A stretch of DNA of 64,000 nucleotides from Ignavibacteria bacterium. Its GTDB lineage: Bacteria; Bacteroidota; Ignavibacteria; Tepidaquicellales; Tepidaquicellaceae. The position numbers were made by a program, and so were the translations under genes. The notes under the pieces are model-generated. The model was not told the DNA's origin and did no database searches. It saw only the letters and a program-made list of their open reading frames with translations. Location of the stretch: the NCBI GenBank assembly GCA_016788375.1, contig JAEUSI010000003.1, forward strand, positions 29,312 to 93,311, given 5' to 3'. Below, piece after piece: positions 17,449 through 25,507 of the stretch. Every line of letters starts with the position of its first letter. The stretch's first letter is position 1.

Positions 17449-20400
17449 ATGAAAACAATTATAGTTATACTAGTTACATTTCTTTTGATTAGAAATATTT
17501 TCTCTTATGATACAAATACTCCCGAAATTTATTTGGTAAATTATTCTTCTAATACATATGCAAAATTTCAGTTTTATCCCATCAGTGCTGTTTTTAATGG
17601 CAATCTTAATTATGATTTACGAGCAGCCAATCCAGAGGAAGGGCCTTGGTATTATCATTATATTGCCGGTGTAAATACTCAATATCTTGAATTTACTATT
17701 GGTACAAATAGTGCAGCATATGGATTAGGTCATGATGGAATACCTCCCAGTAGTGGATATTTAGCAACCCTGGGATATGGTAAATATAAAGTAATTGTTT
17801 CCTGGGGATCGTCTCCTGTAGTATCTGATACATGTACAATAGAATTTGACTATTTATATGGATTGGCTGAGGGATTCGTTGGAGATGTAACAATTGGATT
17901 TAGAGACGATAGCAGTGATCCAAGAATAGTGTTCCAGTGGTCAGGAGGAGATGAAAGAAATTTAAGAGATGTCGGCAGGAAAATTGAATCCTGGAATCAA
18001 TATGAAATTGGAGTTAGAGAAAAGAGTTATGGTGATTTCGTATATGATGAATCACATGATAATGACTTTACAGTTTTTCCTCAGGACTCAAGGAGAGATC
18101 CTGAATCTGATGAAATGTCTTCTTTTACGGATAATCGAAGTGGAATACTTACTCAAAACCTAACCATAAACAAAAATGTATATACACCTGATAATGTTTG
18201 GCCATTAGAACTTTATGATTTCCCCACAATTGTTTCTGTTAGTCCCGGGGCATTTCTAAAACTAGATACTGGTAAAATTTTGGATTTCACTGAAGTAATT
18301 TCAAGCGATCCAAATGCTCACTTTGAAATGAATGTGGAAGATAACGGAAGATTAATTTTATATGCAGGATCAAAAATTTTAATCAGAAATAAAAATCATC
18401 TTATATTAAAACATGATAGCAGACTTTATCTTGGAAATAATTCTGAAATCAGAATCAAGCCGGGTGGATTGTTTTGTAATGAAGGAGCTTTGATCAGAGG
18501 AAATGGTCGGATTGTATATGAAGGTTCATTAATTCATCATATTATGTGTGCTTCATTAGCAGATTATGTGGTGAGCGACAGTGCTAAAATTATTCTCGAC
18601 TCTAATGCAGTTCTGGAAATTCCCGACAGCTCGACAATCAGTTTTTATGGAAACAGAACCGGATTAGTTATGCATCCGAACTCTGTAATTAAATTCGGAG
18701 TCAATTCTAAATTATTATTCGACAGCTCTGCAACTCTAATTGCAAAAGGAGCGACATTCACATCCTTAGATACTTCCAAATCATGGGAAGGCGTAGTATT
18801 GCAAAACTCCGGTGAAGACTCCGTCATAAACTGTACATTCAGCAATGCAAAGACTTCTCTGGCATTGATAAATACTCCCGGTCATACTTTTTATTCTCGA
18901 ATCATTAAGGGTAATATTTTTAATGTTCCATCCGTCGGTGTTGAAAATAACGGAATTTACGGAGAAAATAATTTCAGAATTACAATTCAGGATAATGTTT
19001 TTAATATGCCTGCTAATCCGTCAAATCGTATTTTCGGTGTTTATCTGAAGAATAACAATACAACAGGTGTTGAGTCGCTTCCTGACGAGAATGAAGGACC
19101 TGCAATTCCATTCAGTATGTTTCTGATAAATAATATTTTTAATAACGGCACCGCTTCAACTCTGCTTCTGAACTATACTTCTTCTTATCTGCCGTTTTAT
19201 GTGAGGGGAAATACTTTTAATTCTGCAGGCTCTGTAGGAATTATAGGAAGGAATATTACAGGATCAATCAAAGACAATGTTTTTTCAAACAGCGGCTCAA
19301 TTATTCCGATAGGAATACACTTAATAACGAGTTCGCCTGATTTTTATAATAATGCAATAAATTCGGAAAATGTATCTCTACATACGATCGGAAGTTCATT
19401 CCCGAATCTTGCGCCATCGGTTTCCGGCAGCAGTCTCTCATGGCATGGCGGAAAGAATTTACTTTCAAGCCTTCAGTCGGATAATATACAATTAGTAAAT
19501 GCAGCGAATGTTTATACAAATCTCGGAGAGAACAGATTTACAGTATCGGATACTGCAGAAAACAGATATCATATTTACGGATGGGTTGATACAACTGAAC
19601 AGATGTACTTCGGAAGGAATAACTGCTGGCTGCCAAACAGCAATCCAAGAATTAATCTGAGACGGATTTATACCGCAGAGCCGATTCCGGCAGAAACAGG
19701 ATTAACGGATATTGACTGTGACAGAGAAATCAGCGCGAATGATTTAATTACAGAATATCTCGGAATCGGTGTTTATGACACAATAAAGCAAAGTCCGGAT
19801 ACAACAGGAAGTGAACTTACGGAAGAAGAACTTCTATACAATCAGGGACAGAATTACATTTCTGCAGGAATGCTGATCGAAGGCATTTCAGCTTTAAAGA
19901 ATCTGATTGACGACTACATTTACTTCGAAGACCTGCCTGCATCGGTATATGATCTTTACAGTTGTTATGAATATCTCGACACGACAGAAGAGCAAAGTTA
20001 CAGAAACACGCTTTACGGAAATCTGAAGCTTTATCTTGACAACAGGATTAATTCGGAAGAAGGCTATGACGGAGAATTTATTTCAAATGCATACAATATA
20101 ACTCTGATGTGTGATGCGAATATGCTGAATTATGATGATGCGGCGAACGGATACGAATTCATCTCGCTTTTTCATCCCGATCCTGATATAAGACTTAATG
20201 CATCGTGGGATTATGCGGAGATAGAAGCGCTGATGGGTGGAGGATACGGAGGCGGAGAGAAAGATTTGGGAATTGGAATTTCGGATTTGGAATTGACTAA
20301 ATTGAAAGAAATAAATGAAATGAATAGAATTAATGAAATTATCAACAATGATCCAGTGATGATGAAGGTGAAGGAAGTTTATGATAAGACAATAAAAGAA

Positions 20401-20922
20401 AGTTCAGAAAGAAATGAACGATCAGGAAAACAAATAAATGATAATTTTAATAACGAAGAAAATTATGTTATATCAGAACAAAGTATAATAGAGAGAGAGT
20501 CTGATAAATTCAAAAACGAGAAAGCAAGAAGAAACATATTTGAATTAAAGAATCTGAACAGACAGGAATTGGAAAAAAGAAGAGTTGAAGATATGCTACT
20601 GAGTGCACAGGATGCTAGAAGCGCAGAATTTGATAATTATGAGACAGCAAGCATTCCAAGTGATTTCAAACTTAATCAGAATTATCCGAATCCGTTCAAC
20701 CCTGTTACGAATGTGGAATTTGGAATTTCGAAATCGGGATTTGTTACTTTGAAAGTTTATAATGTACTCGGGAAAGAAGCAGCAACACTTGTCAATGAGA
20801 TTCTATCTCCGGGAAAGTATACAGTAATATTCAACGGAAGCAGTCTTGCTAGTGGCGTGTATTTCTATACGATGAAAGTAAATAATTTGTCTAAAACAAA
20901 AAAGATGGTAATAATAAGATGA
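17449..20922 (+). CDS. large beta-helix surface protein with T9SS sorting domain
   Basis: 1157 residues. A signal peptide (to about residue 19) is followed by an N-terminal beta domain, then from about residue 240 to 720 a run of short strand-like blocks rich in N, G, S and I (N-N-S-E-I-R-I, G-N-I-F-N-V, D-N-V-F-N-M, N-N-I-F-N-N, G-N-T-F-N-S) typical of a right-handed parallel beta-helix. Residues about 780-930 look helical, perhaps tetratricopeptide-like, and about 945-1065 is a highly charged, probably coiled-coil linker. The last 80 residues are a T9SS sorting domain. The stop overlaps the next start by 4 bases, so the two are translationally coupled. Polysaccharide binding or cleavage is possible but unproven. 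Confidence 0.85.
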   Translation: MKTIIVILVTFLLIRNIFSYDTNTPEIYLVNYSSNTYAKFQFYPISAVFNGNLNYDLRAANPEEGPWYYHYIAGVNTQYLEFTIGTNSAAYGLGHDGIPPSSGYLATLGYGKYKVIVSWGSSPVVSDTCTIEFDYLYGLAEGFVGDVTIGFRDDSSDPRIVFQWSGGDERNLRDVGRKIESWNQYEIGVREKSYGDFVYDESHDNDFTVFPQDSRRDPESDEMSSFTDNRSGILTQNLTINKNVYTPDNVWPLELYDFPTIVSVSPGAFLKLDTGKILDFTEVISSDPNAHFEMNVEDNGRLILYAGSKILIRNKNHLILKHDSRLYLGNNSEIRIKPGGLFCNEGALIRGNGRIVYEGSLIHHIMCASLADYVVSDSAKIILDSNAVLEIPDSSTISFYGNRTGLVMHPNSVIKFGVNSKLLFDSSATLIAKGATFTSLDTSKSWEGVVLQNSGEDSVINCTFSNAKTSLALINTPGHTFYSRIIKGNIFNVPSVGVENNGIYGENNFRITIQDNVFNMPANPSNRIFGVYLKNNNTTGVESLPDENEGPAIPFSMFLINNIFNNGTASTLLLNYTSSYLPFYVRGNTFNSAGSVGIIGRNITGSIKDNVFSNSGSIIPIGIHLITSSPDFYNNAINSENVSLHTIGSSFPNLAPSVSGSSLSWHGGKNLLSSLQSDNIQLVNAANVYTNLGENRFTVSDTAENRYHIYGWVDTTEQMYFGRNNCWLPNSNPRINLRRIYTAEPIPAETGLTDIDCDREISANDLITEYLGIGVYDTIKQSPDTTGSELTEEELLYNQGQNYISAGMLIEGISALKNLIDDYIYFEDLPASVYDLYSCYEYLDTTEEQSYRNTLYGNLKLYLDNRINSEEGYDGEFISNAYNITLMCDANMLNYDDAANGYEFISLFHPDPDIRLNASWDYAEIEALMGGGYGGGEKDLGIGISDLELTKLKEINEMNRINEIINNDPVMMKVKEVYDKTIKESSERNERSGKQINDNFNNEENYVISEQSIIERESDKFKNEKARRNIFELKNLNRQELEKRRVEDMLLSAQDARSAEFDNYETASIPSDFKLNQNYPNPFNPVTNVEFGISKSGFVTLKVYNVLGKEAATLVNEILSPGKYTVIFNGSSLASGVYFYTMKVNNLSKTKKMVIIR

Positions 20923-22298
20923 ACTCGAAAATTTTAATTAAGATAATATCAATTCTTTTGTATGCGTTTTATAATTTTTCGGATGCCGGTTCTCAGTCGA
21001 CCTTTACATGGGAAAAGTTGTACGGTTATCCTTACAGTGATGACGGAGCATATGATATATGTTTGTCCGGCGACGGGAATTATTTTGTTACAGGCGCTGC
21101 AGGAGATTATTTATACATTTTGAAACTGAAACAAAACGGAGATACCATTTGGACAAGGAAATATGATATAGATGGTTACGGATTAGGTGTTGTCAAAACC
21201 GACGATTGCGGTTGCGCAGTTACAGCAGGAGGATATATTATCAAATTTGATTGTAACGGCAATGAATTATGGAGAACATCTGTCGGAGGTAAATTATTTG
21301 ATTTACAGAAAGTTTCCGACGGCGGATTTATTGCAGCAGGTTACAGAGTTTTTGACGGATTGTTTGTGAAAGTTGATTCTGCAGGTAATTTGATATGGAG
21401 TAAAGAATATACAGTTTCTCATTTGATGGGATTTTCTTCCTGTATTGAAGCTATTGACGGAGGTTATATTGCCGCCGGTGCTGTAAGGAATCCCAGTCCG
21501 ACAATGATAGAACTCCTGAAGGTTGACGGCAAAGGTGAAACAATTTGGGAACGAAGATTTAGTATTGTAAACTCGACAGATAATGGATTAAGTACTATAA
21601 AAATTTCAGGGAATAATTATATTATATTCGGAGCAGCAACTTCGATATTTTTCGGAAAAGTTAATTTGGAGGGCAACCTATTATCCTCTCATTTACTTCC
21701 TGATCAAGGTCTGGAGTCTTCTAATGCCGCAAATATTATAAATGAAAATAAATTTGTCTTTACTTCGCAGATTTTCTCTCAGGATCAAACTGAAATGTTT
21801 GTCAATAATATGATTACGGATTCTTCCGGTAATATATTGTTCAGCAAAAAATTCAGTACAATGGGATACATGTCATTTGAAACAATTCTGCCTTTAAGCA
21901 ATAATGATATTCTTTTTGGAGGAATATTCAAACAGATTTCCGGAAGTAACAATGATGAAGTTTATATTATCAGAACGGACAGTAGCTTGTATTCACATCC
22001 GTTGTCAATAAATACTGACAACTATATAATACCGAAAGAATACAAACTTTATCAGAATTACCCGAATCCGTTCAACCCTGTTACGAGTATCGAATTTGGA
22101 ATTTCGAAATCGGGATTTGTTACTTTGAAAGTGTATGATATACTAGGGAAAGAAGTTGTGACACTTGTCAATGAGAATCTTTCTCCGGGGACTTATACAG
22201 TAAAATTCAACGGAAGTAATCTGGCAAGCGGCGCATACTTCTACAGAATGGAATCGGGAGAGTTCAAAGACATAAAGCGAATGGTGCTGATAAAATAA
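20919..22298 (+). CDS. secreted propeller-like protein with T9SS sorting domain
   Basis: 459 residues with an N-terminal signal peptide (to about residue 25). The body has repeated blocks such as G-D-T-I-W-T-R-K-Y, D-D-C-G-C-A-V-T-A-G, D-G-G-F-I-A-A-G and D-G-G-Y-I-A-A-G, the same architecture as the protein encoded at 15883. The C-terminal sorting domain runs from N-Y-P-N-P-F-N-P-V-T to K-R-M-V-L-I-K and is nearly identical at DNA level to that of the preceding gene. The start overlaps the previous stop in an ATGA junction. It is likely a T9SS-exported surface protein; substrate and role are unknown. Confidence 0.85.
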   Translation: MNSKILIKIISILLYAFYNFSDAGSQSTFTWEKLYGYPYSDDGAYDICLSGDGNYFVTGAAGDYLYILKLKQNGDTIWTRKYDIDGYGLGVVKTDDCGCAVTAGGYIIKFDCNGNELWRTSVGGKLFDLQKVSDGGFIAAGYRVFDGLFVKVDSAGNLIWSKEYTVSHLMGFSSCIEAIDGGYIAAGAVRNPSPTMIELLKVDGKGETIWERRFSIVNSTDNGLSTIKISGNNYIIFGAATSIFFGKVNLEGNLLSSHLLPDQGLESSNAANIINENKFVFTSQIFSQDQTEMFVNNMITDSSGNILFSKKFSTMGYMSFETILPLSNNDILFGGIFKQISGSNNDEVYIIRTDSSLYSHPLSINTDNYIIPKEYKLYQNYPNPFNPVTSIEFGISKSGFVTLKVYDILGKEVVTLVNENLSPGTYTVKFNGSNLASGAYFYRMESGEFKDIKRMVLIK

Positions 22299-22603
22299 GG
22301 ACAAGTGTCCCGGTAGTAAATAAACATAATTAATTTTATTCTTAATGTTTGTAAATAAGCTGAATCGTAGTACTGTCTTACTTACGGTTCAGGAGATTCT
22401 GAAGAAGAAGGGAAAGAATCATTCGTAACATTGTTTCTGCTTTTATTCCCGAATATGTTTACCTTGTAAAATAAAAAAATAATAATAAAATCATCTCATA
22501 TTAATCCCTCCTGTTACTTATTTTTAAATTGTATATCTCCGCAGTCAGTAATATTTTTTATATAACAGATTACGAAACTGAATTATTTGAATGACATTTG
22601 CAA
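22299..22603. other. intergenic region with a possible micro-ORF remnant
   Basis: About 300 bases between a T9SS gene and the BaiN-like gene. The only structure I see is a minus-strand reading (22382-22494) preceded by a strong ribosome site, described separately. The rest is AT-rich with no clear terminator or promoter. Confidence 0.4.
22382..22494 (-). pseudogene. possible small membrane protein ORF, frame broken at T run
   Basis: On the minus strand AGGAGGG (22506-22512) precedes ATGs at 22499 and 22494. The ATG at 22494 opens a short hydrophobic peptide that stops early. If one T were added to the 7-T run, the frame would continue for 37 residues: a hydrophobic start of the M-I-L-L-L-F-F-L-F-Y type, then K-V-N-I-F-G-N-K and a serine-rich tail ending S-P-E-P. 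This could be a tiny membrane protein broken by mutation or sequence error, or chance. I do not recognise a family. Confidence 0.25.
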
Positions 22604-23773
22604 ATGATTAAAGCGGATGCAGTAATAATCGGAGCCGGAGCAGCCGGACTGATGTGCGCGATTGAAGCAGGCAAAAGAGGCAGAAGTGTTCTCCTTCTCG
22701 AACATTGTGAAAAACCGGGAAAGAAAATATTAATTTCAGGCGGCGGAAGATGTAATTTTACCAATAAGAATGTCAGTCCCGAAAACTTTATCTCTCATAA
22801 TCCTCACTTCTGTAAATCAGCATTATCAGGATACACTCCGGATGATTTTATCTCTTTGATAGAAAAATACAACATCAAATATCACGAAAAAAAATCTGGT
22901 CAGCTTTTCTGTGATGACAGTTCCCGGCTGGTAGTTTCTATGCTGGAAAACGAATGCAAAAATTCAGGAGTCCGGATTATTGTAAATTGTAAAGTTAAGA
23001 ATATTATCAGAAATGATTTTTTTGAAATTGATACGGAATCTGAAAGTATTCAGACCGGGTCGCTTGTCATTGCAACAGGCGGAATTTCTATTCCTAAAAT
23101 GGGTGCTACGGATTTTGGTTACAATATCGCCCGGCAATTCAATATCGGTTTGAGGGAAATACATCCCGGTCTTGTGCCATTGACTTTTTCCGGAGAAGAG
23201 AGAAAAATGTTTTCGGAAATCAGCGGGGTCTCTGTTGATGCGGAAGTAAGCTGCAAAAGTATCAGTTTCAGAGAAAACATTTTGTTTACTCACAAAGGTC
23301 TGAGCGGTCCGGCTATTCTTCAGATTTCTTCATACATTAATAAAGGAGAATCTATTTCAGTTAATCTTTTACCGGAAACTGATTTTTATGAAATCCTTAA
23401 GAATAATTCGGACCGTAAAACTCAACTTTCAAATTTTCTGTCTGTTTATCTTCCGAAAAGATTTGCTCAGGCATTTATGAATAAGTATTCTTCCTCCGGA
23501 CCTCTGATAACTTTTCCGGATAAGGAGCTTAAACTTATTTCAGACAAGCTTCATAACTGGAAATTAACTCCTTCCGGTACTGAAGGATTTGATAAAGCTG
23601 AAGTTACTGTCGGAGGAGTTGATACGGACGAACTTTCTTCAAAAACCATGGAATCTAAAAAAGTTAAAGGTCTGTATTTTATCGGTGAAGTTACGGATGT
23701 TACCGGCTGGCTCGGCGGATATAATTTTCAGTGGGCTTGGTCATCGGGATTTGCAGCAGGAAAATATGTATGA
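22604..23773 (+). CDS. BaiN/YhiN-family NAD(P)/FAD-dependent oxidoreductase
   Basis: 389 residues from the ATG at 22604; a TTG two codons upstream is less likely. The N-terminus has the FAD-binding G-A-G-A-A-G-L-M and then K-I-L-I-S-G-G-G-R-C-N-F-T-N, the signature of the HI0933/YhiN flavoprotein family that includes BaiN. The C-terminus keeps T-V-G-G-V-D-T-D-E-L and the G-E-V-T-D-V-T-G-W-L-G-G-Y-N-F-Q-W-A block. BaiN is described as a bile-acid pathway reductase in gut clostridia, but most family members have no known substrate. It is monocistronic between T9SS genes and the convergent cysteine-containing protein. Confidence 0.92.
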   Translation: MIKADAVIIGAGAAGLMCAIEAGKRGRSVLLLEHCEKPGKKILISGGGRCNFTNKNVSPENFISHNPHFCKSALSGYTPDDFISLIEKYNIKYHEKKSGQLFCDDSSRLVVSMLENECKNSGVRIIVNCKVKNIIRNDFFEIDTESESIQTGSLVIATGGISIPKMGATDFGYNIARQFNIGLREIHPGLVPLTFSGEERKMFSEISGVSVDAEVSCKSISFRENILFTHKGLSGPAILQISSYINKGESISVNLLPETDFYEILKNNSDRKTQLSNFLSVYLPKRFAQAFMNKYSSSGPLITFPDKELKLISDKLHNWKLTPSGTEGFDKAEVTVGGVDTDELSSKTMESKKVKGLYFIGEVTDVTGWLGGYNFQWAWSSGFAAGKYV

Positions 23774-23805
23774 AATCTGTATCAGGGATCCGGAATAAAA
23801 TAATA

Positions 23806-24282
23806 TCAGAGCGCAACATTTTTTATTTCTGTATTCCTGTCTTTTATATTCCAGTAAACATTTTCATTCTGCAGAACTTCTTTAATATTACCGGTATGCT
23901 TCAGCAGACCTTCCCTGTCATTGTTTTTCAGCAATTCAACTGTATATCCGAAAAGCGAAAAATCATTTGCACATGAATTATTATCCTGCCTCATTCCGAC
24001 ATGACATCTGCTGCAATCAAAATTCACCAGACTGCATAATGGCACACACAAAAGTAATTCATCAAATCCGTCCGGCCAGTCAAGCGCAAGCCAGGCATCT
24101 TCCGAACGTCCTCTGTAAAAAATCTCCAGCAAAAATTCCCAGCCTTCATCATTTTTTATTATTTCTTCAAAAGCACTGACCTGCTCTTCGGTCAATCTGC
24201 GTGCTGAAGCTGAATCCTTTTCCGATGATTTCCATTTTTCCGATATTTCATTATAGGCAGGCAGCCGGGAAAGTATTTCCAT
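23806..24282 (-). CDS. uncharacterised cysteine-containing protein next to trhO
   Basis: 158 residues, no signal peptide. The N-terminal half looks helical. The centre carries a short cysteine motif, D-C-S-R-C-H-V-G-M-R-Q followed by N-N-S-C-A-N-D-F-S-L-F-G, suggesting a metal or Fe-S site of C-x2-C-x(n)-C type. A further C-V-P-L-C pair precedes it. I do not recognise the family. It starts 41 bases after the trhO stop on the same strand, so the two are probably co-transcribed and it may act with TrhO in tRNA modification, which is inference from position alone. Confidence 0.65.
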   Translation of the reverse strand: MEILSRLPAYNEISEKWKSSEKDSASARRLTEEQVSAFEEIIKNDEGWEFLLEIFYRGRSEDAWLALDWPDGFDELLLCVPLCSLVNFDCSRCHVGMRQDNNSCANDFSLFGYTVELLKNNDREGLLKHTGNIKEVLQNENVYWNIKDRNTEIKNVAL

Positions 24283-24323
24283 TTTGCAGGTATGTGTGAT
24301 TTATAAAAAATATTTGCTGTTAA

Positions 24324-25259
24324 TCATGCTGATGCCGGAACCATCTTACCGTATTTCGGAATTCTGTATTCATGATCTTCGGCTTCTTCGCATTCCTTTG
24401 AGCAGGATCTTTTATGCTTAACTTCGCATTCTTCGCAGCAGATGAACTGAAAATGGCAGCTTAAATGTGCGCAGTTTACATATCTGTCATGCGGCTTCCC
24501 GCAGTGATAGCATTTACCGACAAGTTTATATCCTTCCGCAAAATTTACATCTACGGAAATTCTTTCGTCAAAAACATAACACTTTCCTTCAAACATACTT
24601 CCTCTTGTTTCCGGATCTTTGGAATAATTAATAATTCCTCCTTTAAGATGATTTACATCTCTTAGACCTTCTTTAATCAGCAGTCCCGTAAACTTTTCAC
24701 AGCGGATACCCCCTGTACAGTATGCAAGTATTTTTTTGTCTTTGAATTTATCCTTGTTCTTTCTGACCCAGTCCGGAAATTCCTTGAAGTTCCTCACATC
24801 AGGTCTTACCGCATTCTTAAAATGACCCAGATCATATTCATAATCATTGCGTGCATCAATGATAACAGCGTTCTTTTCATTCATCGCCCGGAGAAATTCA
24901 GCCGGCTCAAGGTATTTTCCAGTAATCACATTCGGATCTATGTCTTCCTCAAGATTAAGCGTTACGATTTCCTTCTTAGGTCTTACATATAACTTTTTAA
25001 ATACATGCTCATCAGCTTCATCAGTCTTGAAATCCATATCCTGAAACCGTCTGTCCATTCTCATTGCATAAATATAAGCGTCAGTCTGATCCGCCGTTCC
25101 GGATAATGTTCCGTTAATCCCCTCTTCTGCAATCAATATTCTTCCTTTTACGCCGAGAGAAGCGCAGAACTTCAGATGCAGTTTTGCATAATTTTCGTGA
25201 TCTTCTATTCTGACATATTTATAATAAAGGAGTACTCTGTATACCGGTTTATTTTTCAT
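24324..25259 (-). CDS. trhO: tRNA uridine(34) hydroxylase, rhodanese family
   Basis: 311 residues. It has the TrhO/YceA N-terminal domain with G-R-I-L-I-A-E-E-G-I-N-G-T-L-S-G, then a rhodanese domain with D-A-R-N-D-Y-E-Y-D-L-G-H-F and active cysteine C181 in A-Y-C-T-G-G-I-R-C-E-K. The C-terminus is cysteine-rich (C-Y-H-C-G-K, H-L-S-C, F-I-C-C-E-E-C, R-S-C-S-K-E-C), a likely zinc site also found in longer family members. TrhO makes 5-hydroxyuridine at tRNA position 34 with oxygen. It is the first gene of a likely two-gene unit with the uncharacterised cysteine protein. Confidence 0.95.
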   Translation of the reverse strand: MKNKPVYRVLLYYKYVRIEDHENYAKLHLKFCASLGVKGRILIAEEGINGTLSGTADQTDAYIYAMRMDRRFQDMDFKTDEADEHVFKKLYVRPKKEIVTLNLEEDIDPNVITGKYLEPAEFLRAMNEKNAVIIDARNDYEYDLGHFKNAVRPDVRNFKEFPDWVRKNKDKFKDKKILAYCTGGIRCEKFTGLLIKEGLRDVNHLKGGIINYSKDPETRGSMFEGKCYVFDERISVDVNFAEGYKLVGKCYHCGKPHDRYVNCAHLSCHFQFICCEECEVKHKRSCSKECEEAEDHEYRIPKYGKMVPASA

Positions 25260-25507
25260 AAAACAATTTACCCATATTCTGTGTCCGTTTCAATTTCAAA
25301 ATGGATATTTTATAAGTGCCGCTTGCAAATCAAGTCATTCGGAATATCAGCGAATTGCTGATAATGTTACGTTTGTTTGTTGATAAATATATATTTTATG
25401 AATAACTTGCATCGTCAGATCAAAATTAAATTTCAAACTGAGTTTCATAACCGCGGACTTTAATTTGGATTAACTAAAATTTATTTATTAACCTAAAAAA
25501 ATCTCAC

